Part shown: piece after piece, positions 56,654-64,000 of the stretch
Position numbering within the stretch: the first letter of the stretch is position 1
Layout: each line of letters opens with the position of its first letter
Assembly: GCA_963787045.1 (NCBI GenBank)
Contig: CAWBBR010000003.1
Span: 310,001 to 374,000, forward strand
Direction: 5' to 3'
DNA length: 64,000 bases
DNA from: DATJGR01 sp963787045
GTDB lineage: Bacteria > Pseudomonadota > Gammaproteobacteria > Pseudomonadales > Azotimanducaceae
Translations under genes and position numbers: made by a program
Notes under the pieces: generated by a model
Seen by the model: only the letters and a program-made list of their open reading frames with translations
Told to the model about the DNA's origin: nothing
Database searches by the model: none

Positions 56654-57316
56654 GTGGCAGAAATCAGACCCGTGGGCGGCGCGCTCGGCCGATCGATCGA
56701 ACTCAACCGTGTTTTGCGCAATACGTATCTGCTGCTGGGATTGACGCTGGCATTCAGCACGCTGGTCACTTACGTGGCGATCGCTGCTGGCGCGCCATAT
56801 CTAGGCTTCTTCCCCACGTTGATCGGATTCTTCGGTTTGCTGTTCGTCGTGCAGCGGCTGGCCAACAGCGCTTGGGGCTTGCTCGCCGTGTTCGCCTTCA
56901 CCGGATTCCTGGGCTACACGCTCGGCCCGGTGCTGTCGATGTATCTGAAGTTGCCGAACGGTCCGCAACTCGTCGGCCAGGCGCTCGGTTTGACTTCCGT
57001 CGCGTTCGTCGGTCTGTCGCTGTATGCGTTGACCACGCGAAAAGACTTCAGCTTTCTGAGCGGATTCCTGGTGACCGGCTTCTTCGTGCTGATGGGCGCG
57101 ATTCTGCTGAACCACTTCACCGACATCTCCGGACTGTCGCTCGCGATCTCGGTCGGCATCGTGCTGTTCGCGTGCGCGGCGATTTTGTTCGAGACGAGTC
57201 TCGTGATCAGCGGCGGCGAGACGAACTACATCCGCGCCACCGTCGGCCTCTACGTGTCGATCTACAACCTGTTCACGAGCTTGCTGCACCTGCTGGGCGT
57301 CGCCGGCGACGACTGA
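56654..57316 (+). CDS. yccA: Bax inhibitor-1/YccA family inner membrane protein
   Basis: A 220-residue protein with seven membrane helices. Family signatures are NRVLRNTYLLLGLTLAFSTLV at the start, FAFTGFLGYTLGPVLSMYL in the middle and LFETSLVISGGETNYIRATVGLYVSIYNLF at the end. Close likeness to E. coli YccA, a modulator of the FtsH protease, in both length and these segments supports the call. The GTG start gives the family length; the ATG at 56612 would add 14 residues. Confidence 0.92.
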   Translation: MAEIRPVGGALGRSIELNRVLRNTYLLLGLTLAFSTLVTYVAIAAGAPYLGFFPTLIGFFGLLFVVQRLANSAWGLLAVFAFTGFLGYTLGPVLSMYLKLPNGPQLVGQALGLTSVAFVGLSLYALTTRKDFSFLSGFLVTGFFVLMGAILLNHFTDISGLSLAISVGIVLFACAAILFETSLVISGGETNYIRATVGLYVSIYNLFTSLLHLLGVAGDD

Positions 57317-57324
57317 CCCCCGGG

Positions 57325-59357
57325 TCACGCGGTGAGCTTGTGGTAGACCTTCGTCAGTGCGTCGGGCAGTGACTCGATTTCGTCGATGACCATGTAACGA
57401 TCATCGGGGCACATGCGCTTCAGATAGTCGTGCCCTGAGCGATCGACGGTGATGCAGAACGTCTGAACGCCGGCGCGCGCCGCTTCTTCGAGCGCACGCG
57501 CCGTATCTGCCACGCCATATTCGTGGTCGCTGCGGTCCGGACCGTAGTCGCAATCCTGCGGAAAGCCGTCCGACAGCATGATCAGCACTTTCATCGCGCT
57601 GCCGGTACGCGCCAGCTTCGCGGTGCTGTGTCGGATCGCCGGACCCATACGCGTGCTGCGACGCGGCCGCATGCCGACCAGCGCGCGCAGGCTCGCACTG
57701 CGAAACGCTTCGCCGAATTCCTTCGCCACGTAATACTCGACGCAGTCTCGCCCGTAGCCGGAGAACCCGAACACGCCGTACGCGTCGCCGTGACTGTCGA
57801 GCGCGCGCGCCATCAAGGCGATGGCGTCGCGCAGCACGTCGATGATGCGTCGCGGCGGCGGCGCGTCGCGGTCGATTTTCAGCGGTTGCCACAAGAAACC
57901 ATCGTCATCGTCGTCTGGGTTCGACACCGGTTCCGGCTTGGCCACGGGATCGTCGGTCGACGCGGACAGGTCGATGAGAAAAGCCGCGGCGACGTCGCGC
58001 GTCACGCGGTCGCGACGCTGGTACACGCGTTCGTCCGGCGCGGCCCCGCGCCGCAGGTCGGTGTGATGGTCGAGGATCTGGTCCCAGTCGAGTTCTTCGC
58101 CGTCGAGTACGCGCCGGGTACGTTGGTAAGCCTGCAGCGGTAGCTGTTGAAACTGCCGCCGCACGCGCTGCTCGTGTGGCGCGATGCGTTTCAGCAACGC
58201 GATGACGTCGGCCGCCGCGCCCGCGTCGGTGCGACGTTCGTACAGGCGGCACCAACCGCGCAGATAGCGATTCCCATGGCAGTCCCATTCGTCGTACAGA
58301 TAGCTGTGGCTCGGCGCCTTGTCGTCGTGGCCGAGCGCGTGCCGCAGCGTATTGCGCTCCATCTCGATGCGGCGCGCGAGGGTGTCGCGTTGATCGGTGA
58401 CTTGCCGCACTTCGATCTCCGGGAGGGCGTTCGGCCCCCGCCTCGGAGATGCCTGCCTCGGCGTCGCTCGCGGCGGTTGCGATCATCGCGTCGAGACCTT
58501 CGAGTTCCTCGATCCAGTCGTCGAGGCGGTTTTCCCGCTGCAGCCATTCGGTCGGGAGGCGCGCCGTGAATCTCCGGCCGCGGCACGTCGACCTCGGCGT
58601 CGACGGCGATGGACGTGGACGCGAGCGGGATCAGACCGGCGTCTTCGAGCAGCGCGTAGATGGCGGCAACCGCATCGACGGTGACGTACACGTCGGCGCC
58701 GTCGCCACGCACGGCTGCGACGATCGGCAGCATCCGCTCCGTGATCCCGGTTGCGTCGATGTCCGTCAATGTCTGTGCCGGTACGCCGAGCGTGAAGCGC
58801 AGCGCGGCTTCCAATACGCCGCGCAGGTCCGCGATGAAGAAGAGCGGCTGCCGACGATCCAACTCAGTCGCGGCCTCGCGCTCGTGGTCGCCGCGAATCC
58901 CCGGATAAGCGGCGAGCATCCGACAGTCGATGCGGTGCGCTTCGACGAGTTGGAACAGCGCGCGTGCGAGCGGTGGTACGGCAAACCGACCGTAGAAGAC
59001 CTCGAGATCGGAATCGCGGATGGAATCGGTCGCACCGATTCGATCAGCCAAGGTCGATGAGTATTCCGCCGCGGCCGCGAGGCGAAACTCGAACGTGCCG
59101 AATTCGCGGTAACCGAGTTGATGCAGGGTCAGCAGACGATATACGCGCCGGTTGATCTGACGATCGACGCTCGTGGCAATCTGCTGTGGAAGAAACAGCG
59201 CTTTCGAACTCAGCATGGCCCGGTCGTGCCGAACGACCACTTCGTCGCCGGTGAACGTGTCGGACGCACGCACTTCGTACGCCGAGCCGGTGATGGCCTG
59301 TGCAAACAATGCGAGGCGCCGCTCGACGTCGAGCAACTCGACGGCGTGCGTCGTCAC
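57325..59357 (-). CDS. VWA-domain protein of the CbbO/NorD family, frameshifted
   Basis: About 677 residues. The GTG at 59357 overlaps the MoxR gene stop (GTGA). The N-terminal half (THAVELLDVERRLALFAQAI to PLASTSIAVDAEVDVPRPEI) is in one frame. A short stretch near 58560-58440 is in another (LDDWIEELEGLDAMIATAAS), and the C-terminal half in a third. The C-terminal half has a VWA domain with the metal-binding DxSxS motif in FLIDLSASTDD, GFSGYGRDCVEYY, LIMLSDGFPQDCDY and ITVDRSGHDYLKRM. CbbO/NorD proteins act with a MoxR ATPase to remodel or activate a metalloenzyme. Confidence 0.85.
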
Positions 59358-60184
59358 GGCAGAACGACGTCCACCACGTCGGCGACCGCCTGCTGCACCG
59401 TCGCGTCGTCCGATACCGCGTGCACGATGCCGATTTCGCACGCGCGGCGCGCATCGATGCCGCGTCTGATCAATTGTCCGGTGTACGTCAGCAACCGCGT
59501 GCTCACGCCTTCGTCGAAACCCTGGTCCGCCAGTTGGCGCGTTTTGGCGCCGATCACCGCGAGCCGTTCCGCGGTGTCCGCGTCCACGCCGCTTTCGTGC
59601 GCGATGATGATCGCTTCGCGTTCGGCGTCCGGATAACCGAACGCGATGGCCACGAAGCGCTGCCGCGTGCTCGGCTTCAGATCCTTCAGCACGCTCTGAT
59701 AGCCCGGGTTGTACGAAATCACGAGAAGGAAATCGGAATGCGCCGGCAACAGTTCGCCGGTTTTTTCGATCGGCAACATCCGGCGGTGGTCGGTCAACGA
59801 ATGGATGATCACCGTGGTGTCTTTGCGCGCTTCGACGATTTCGTCGAGATAGCAGATCGAACCGGCGCGAACCGCGCGCGTCAACGGTCCGTCCATCCAC
59901 ACGGCTTCATCGCCGCGGAGCAGATAGCGGCCGACCAGGTCGGTGGCCGTAAGGTCTTCGTGGCAGCTCACCGTCACGAGCGGTTCGCTGAACAGTTGCC
60001 GCGGCGATTCCTGCTGTCGATAGAGCCGCCACGTCATGTATTCGACGAAACGGGTCTTGCCGCAACCGGTTGGCCCCTTCAGCAGCACCGGAAGGCGTGC
60101 TTCATAGGCTGCTTCGAAAATCTCGAGCTCGTCGCCGATTGGAAGATAGTAGGGCGCAGGTTCGTGCTGCGTCGTCCGCGTCAT
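59354..60184 (-). CDS. MoxR-type AAA+ ATPase of the CbbQ/NirQ/NorQ family
   Basis: A 276-residue AAA+ protein: APYYLPIGDELEIFEAAYEARLPVLLKGPTGCGKT carries Walker A, then VSCHEDLTATDLVGRYLLRGDE, SICYLDEIVEARKDTTVIIHSL (Walker B) and LVISYNPGYQSVLKDLKPSTRQRFVA (sensor region and arginine finger area). The family works as a hexameric motor with a VWA partner, encoded immediately downstream. The ATG overlaps the VOC gene stop (ATGA). Known clients of this family are Rubisco (CbbQ) and nitric oxide reductase (NorQ); neither is seen nearby. Confidence 0.93.
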   Translation of the reverse strand: MTRTTQHEPAPYYLPIGDELEIFEAAYEARLPVLLKGPTGCGKTRFVEYMTWRLYRQQESPRQLFSEPLVTVSCHEDLTATDLVGRYLLRGDEAVWMDGPLTRAVRAGSICYLDEIVEARKDTTVIIHSLTDHRRMLPIEKTGELLPAHSDFLLVISYNPGYQSVLKDLKPSTRQRFVAIAFGYPDAEREAIIIAHESGVDADTAERLAVIGAKTRQLADQGFDEGVSTRLLTYTGQLIRRGIDARRACEIGIVHAVSDDATVQQAVADVVDVVLP

Positions 60185-61033
60185 GGCACGAAAGCTTCGC
60201 GGCCGCGATGGAACGTCAGGAACGTCTGATTCGAGTTGCGATTCGTCAGATGCCGTCCCCACATCGGGTGCCGCATGCTGCGCACTTCGTGTTCGAGTTC
60301 CACCAGCGCGCCATTGCTGCTCTTCGGATCGACGATCGCCTGGAAGCGGTATTGATGCTGATCGGACTCTTCTGTGATCAGTGCGTGTGCGTCGAGCCAA
60401 TCGTGTGCGGCGGAGAAGTTGGCGACGTAGATCGCGATGTGGTGACCGTCGTACGCGCCGGCGTCACCGGTCGTCTCCACGAAGCGCACGGTCTGATTCG
60501 TTCCCATCTGCACCTCAGCAACGCCGTTGGCGCAGCTAGCCGGTGTGGCGAACACGTCGCGATAGAAACTCGCGATGCCGGCGGCGGCACCCGACGGCAC
60601 GTCCATGTCGAGATAGCGGATGCCGAGCGTCATCGTGTCGTCCGGGGCGTGACAGCGCAGCCGATTGCCCCACGGACAAGTCACGTCGATGTGGTCACCG
60701 GACGCGCGCCAGGAAAACTGCGTATCCGACAGCGTCTTGCCGACCTGGTCGAGCCGCCAGCGCAGTTTGTCGAGATCCGGCACCGTCGAGTCCGATGGTG
60801 CCGCGGAAATGCTGTGCTTTGCCCTGCGGCAGGTGGAACTGCTGGTCGCCGACGTTCACCCACATGTTGTTGAAGTTGAACACGCCGAAGTCGACATACG
60901 GATCGCGCGTGAAGCCGAGGCCGGACACATAGAACAGCGCTGCGGTTGCCTGGTCCGGTACCGTCAGATTGAGGTGTTCGAGTGCGAGGATGTTGCCGAC
61001 GTCTTCTACGCCGCGATCGAATTTCCTGGCCAC
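60181..61033 (-). CDS. VOC family protein (glyoxalase/dioxygenase fold), one frameshift
   Basis: About 284 residues with two vicinal-oxygen-chelate modules. From the GTG at 61033 (GGAG 8 bases upstream): ILALEHLNLTVPDQATAALFYVSGLGF and MWVNVGDQQFHLPQGKAQHFRG. The frame changes near 60790 into VPDLDKLRWRLDQVGKTLSD. A second module follows: TLGIRYLDMDVPSGAAAGIASFY, DGHHIAIYVANFSAAHDWL and NGALVELEHEVRSM. His and Glu residues in these motifs are candidate metal ligands. It heads the operon with the MoxR and VWA genes and may be their client (inference). Confidence 0.8.
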
Positions 61034-61148
61034 GATGGCATCTCCGTGTGGGCGCCGGGGACCGGCATCAGGTCGTTCATTAAAGCAGACTTGTTGTGCC
61101 GAGCCATAACATAAGGAGAATGACCGAAACGAACCCTCGGGGTATGCG

Positions 61149-62238
61149 ATGAAGGACGACGACAACGACGCATTGCTCGATGCGGCGACAGCTCTGGTGC
61201 CGCCGCTGCTGAATGCACTGGAAGCGCTGGCGTTCGCGGGCCGTCATCTGCACCCGCCGCACCTCGCGCGAATCGCCGCGGCGCTGGAGCCATTCGCAGG
61301 GCCCGGTTCGCGAGGGCCGCGCGCGCTTCGATGCAGCGAAATGGCCGGACGATCTCGAGTTCTTCCGTTCGCAGCTGGTGGTGTCGAGCGACGCGGCGTT
61401 GCGTGCGCTCGACGGCGTGGCGCAGAGCGCCACCGATCCGAACGGCGTCATGCGCGCCTATCGCTCGATGCGCAGCAGCACGCAGGCGGTCGAAGCGTTG
61501 TATCCGCTGTCGTTCATGTTGCCGCCGGTGAGCCGCTTTTTCCTCGAGCCGGAGCGGCGACAGGACAACGCGTTGGTCCTTCGCATCGCCGAGGCGGATG
61601 CGATGCGCGACGACGTCGGCATTCTCAACGTCGACAACGCGCGCGATGCACGCGGCGGTTTCTCGCTGTATGTCCCCGAGTACTACGACGCGTCGACGCG
61701 CTGGCCGTTGATCGTCGCACTGCACGGCGGCAGCGGCCACGGCGCCGATTTCCTGTGGAGCTGGTTGCGCGAAGCGCGCACGCGCGGCTGCATTCTGATC
61801 AGCCCGACGTCGCAGGAAGGCACGTGGTCGTTGATGAATCCGCCGCTCGACGGCGATGCGCTGCGCGCGCTGGTGGGTCGCGTCGCGGAACGCTGGTCGG
61901 TCGACACCGACCGCGTGTTGCTGACGGGAATGTCCGACGGCGGCACGTTCAGCCTGCTCACCGGCCTGATCGAGCGCGGTCCGTTCACGCACCTCGCACC
62001 GATCTCCGGCAGCTTTCATCCGATGCTGCTCGACGGTGCGAACGACGTTCGCGGTCTGCCGATCTACCTCGTGCACGGCGCGCTCGACTGGATGTTCCCG
62101 ATCGAAATGGCGCGCACCGCGAACGCGGCGCTGTCGGCGGCCGGTGCGGCGGTCACGTTCCGCGAAATCCCGGATCTGTCGCACACGTATCCGCGCGACG
62201 AGAACCCGCGCATTCTCGACTGGCTGTTGCGAGAGTAG
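61149..62238 (+). CDS. Alpha/beta hydrolase (carboxylesterase/depolymerase type), one frameshift
   Basis: About 363 residues. From the ATG at 61149 (KDDDNDALLDAATALVPPLL) the first ~50 residues are helical. The frame changes near 61310 and continues with ARFDAAKWPDDLEFFRSQL. The hydrolase core is RWPLIVALHGGSGHGADFLW (oxyanion region), RVLLTGMSDGGTFSLLTGL with the nucleophile Ser, LVHGALDWMFPIEMA with the Asp and IPDLSHTYPRDENPR with the His. It lacks a signal peptide, so it is cytoplasmic. The fold resembles phospholipase/carboxylesterase and PHB-depolymerase-like enzymes. It is divergent from the VOC operon. Confidence 0.83.
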
Positions 62239-62245
62239 TCGAGCG

Positions 62246-64000
62246 TCAGATCTTCACGCGACGCAACACCACCCAGCGATCGCCGAGATGTCCGCCCGGC
62301 GCGGCGAGCGATCCGCGCGCGTCGACCAGCGCTTTGGCGCCGTCAGGCAGGCGATAAGCAATGTCCACCAGGTAGGCGTCGATCGGATCTGCCGCCGTCG
62401 TATCGATCTCGATCGTAACGTCGCGCTGCGCCGGCGCTTCGAACGCCACGCCGCGATAGTCGCCGCGCTCGCTCAGTGCGGTCGAGACCGCGAGGCCATC
62501 GATACGGATCGCGTCGATCGGTGTCTGCTTTGGAAGCACCAGCATGATCGTGCTGGTGTCGGCGACCGGATGCAGTCGCAGCGTTCGCGTCGTTCCCGAA
62601 ACAGAAACCGGATCGGGCGTGGTCGCGTCGCGCTGAATGACGTCCGCCGTAGCCAATAGCGGCGGCTCGCCAAGTTCCCAGGGCAACGGAGTTTGTCCTT
62701 CCGCAAACGGCGCCGCCGTGGCGACCTGTGCAGGCAATGGATTCGGACTCCACACGAGGTACGTCGCGCGATTCGCGTCGGCGTCGAAGACGTAGGTGTA
62801 GTTGACGCGTTGCGGCCGCAGCTCGGAATAGAGCGACACCCAATGCGCCGACGCGATACCGACCAGCGCGACCACGACGGCGATCCACCGGGCGGTTTTG
62901 ACGCGTCCGCGGTCGAGCAGCGGCAGCAGCGTCACCGCGACCAGCGCCAGCGGCACGAACATCACCGGCGCGGCGTTGAAGCCTTGTGTGATCTCGCCCA
63001 TGTAGGCGAGCGGCAGCATGAACACGCCGGCGATCAGCGCGTTGAGGATTGCCGCCGAACAACGGAATCCGGGACGATCGAGACGATGCGCGAATGCGAG
63101 CACGACGATGACGAGCGTGGCCGCCACGGTGGCCGGCAGCGTCAGATGAGAGGCCAACGGCAGATACGCCGCGAGTGCCAGCGTCAGCAGCGTCCAGAAC
63201 CACCAGGCGGCCAGCAGCGAGTTCCAGAATCCGACGCGTCTGACGAGCGGACGCTGTAGCGCGAGCGCGATGACCGGCACCGAGTAGACGATCAGCCGCC
63301 ACGGCCACGGATTGGCGGGCCAGGACACGCGCGTGCCGGCAAGCACATCGGCCAGTGCGAGTGTTGCCAGCTCCAGCACAACCGTCGTGACGAGCGCGAG
63401 ACTGACGATGCCGAGCGCGGCGAAGAAATGCCCCGGCCCTTGCCAGCGCCGCCACGTGGCGAGGCCCAGCAGGGCGACGATGCAGATCGCGATGGCGAGT
63501 CCGGTCTGCGGGCGATACGCAAACCAGAACGACTGGTTCAGCGTCGAATAGACGTAGTTCGGCGCATCGATCGCTCAGATCCGCGGCGGCGAGGGCGCGC
63601 ACCAGCGGCAAGGCGTTTTCGCCGTGATGCTGCAACGTCGCGAGGCTGAGATTCGCGATGGAGTCGCCGCGGGAGTGGTAGTGATTGCGCTCGCCGGCGA
63701 ACGCGAAGTCGATCCCGGGCTTTCCGGCGTGATTCGACACCGACAGATCAGTGTCGTTGGGCAGCCGTTTGAACAATTCCTCGAAGAAGGACGATGCGAC
63801 CGGGAATCGGGCCGTCTCGCGAAACGCATCGAGCATGGCGCCGCTGCCTGGCCCGCTGCGCAACAGCAGCGAAGGACCTTGCGATCCCGAGCCTTCGATA
63901 TTGATCACTGCTGCGACGTCGTCGGCCCATGCGTGCTGCGAGAAGAATGCTTCGGCGCCGAGCAGTCCTGCTTCTTCACCGTCGGTGAACGCGAACAGGA
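62246..64000 (-). CDS. M28 family metallopeptidase with C-terminal membrane part (5' end outside window), one frameshift
   Basis: The gene runs off the right edge. Entering from the edge the frame reads FAFTDGEEAGLLGAEAFFSQH, the M28 zinc-peptidase motif with catalytic Glu, then VINIEGSGSQGPSLLLRSGP and NHYHSRGDSIANLSLATLQHHG with a metal His. The frame changes near 63575 into a polytopic membrane part with about seven helices (TLLTLALAAYLPLASHLTLP, ILNALIAGVFMLPLAYMG) and a beta-rich extracytoplasmic C-terminal domain ending VVLRRVKI. The architecture resembles ER-aminopeptidase-like (Fxna-type) M28 proteins. The stop lies 7 bases from the convergent hydrolase gene. Confidence 0.85.

Overview
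This is a GC-rich gammaproteobacterial chromosome segment. The evidence is the gene order hemA/prfA/prmC, lolB, tRNA-Gln, prs, rplY, pth, ychF and rsfS, rlmH, mrdA, rodA, mltB, rlpA, dacA, ybeD, lipB, together with a locus collinear with the Escherichia coli aryl polyene (ape) genes. The style suggests a Xanthomonadales/Nevskiales/Steroidobacter-like lineage, but the genus cannot be fixed by reading. Many start codons are TTG or GTG, and neighbouring genes often overlap as ATGA, GTGA or TTGA.

Layout. 1-4.5 kb: end of an MFS transporter, a YgiQ-type radical SAM gene and an HSL-type esterase (both read through many frameshifts), and a small secreted protein. 4.5-9.6 kb: uvrA and ssb diverge, then uppP and a Lon-substrate-domain protein diverge. 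9.6-19.5 kb: a co-directional housekeeping and cell-wall block, proA-nadD-rsfS-rlmH-mrdA-rodA-mltB-rlpA-dacA-ybeD-lipB. 19.5-23.4 kb, minus strand: hemA-prfA-prmC-moeB. 23.4-27.9 kb: lolB, tRNA-Gln, prs, rplY, pth, ychF, tRNA-Met; ispE, usually beside lolB, is not here.

27.9-35.3 kb is an accessory interval just after tRNA-Met. It has low coding density, many small proteins (including a paralogous pair and tiny one-helix membrane proteins), an APC permease and two exported proteins. 35.3-50 kb, minus strand, is an aryl-polyene-type cluster ordered like apeC-D-E-F-G-H/I-J-K-L-M-N-O-P-Q-R, with a flavin-dependent halogenase-like gene inserted between apeM and apeN. It encodes priming (AMP ligase), two ACPs, KS and KS-like subunits, ketoreductase, two dehydratases, acyl- and glycosyltransferases, a thioesterase and an outer-membrane export set (LolA-like, MMPL, lipoprotein), which together would build and place a membrane-bound polyene pigment.

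50-64 kb: mutT, an M20 amidohydrolase, a DUF480 protein, a hotdog thioesterase, a membrane-anchored protein, an AmpG-like MFS, a luciferase-like oxidoreductase, a DksA-type zinc finger, a YccA-type BI-1 protein, a tightly coupled VOC / MoxR (CbbQ/NorQ) / VWA (CbbO/NorD) operon, an alpha/beta hydrolase, and an M28 peptidase-membrane protein cut by the window edge.

Data caution: at least 17 genes, including essential ones (prfA, rodA, ychF, prmC), are readable only if frameshifts are assumed. These look like residual sequencing indels rather than decay, because each frame segment continues the same conserved protein. Some very long open frames are artefacts of these shifts.
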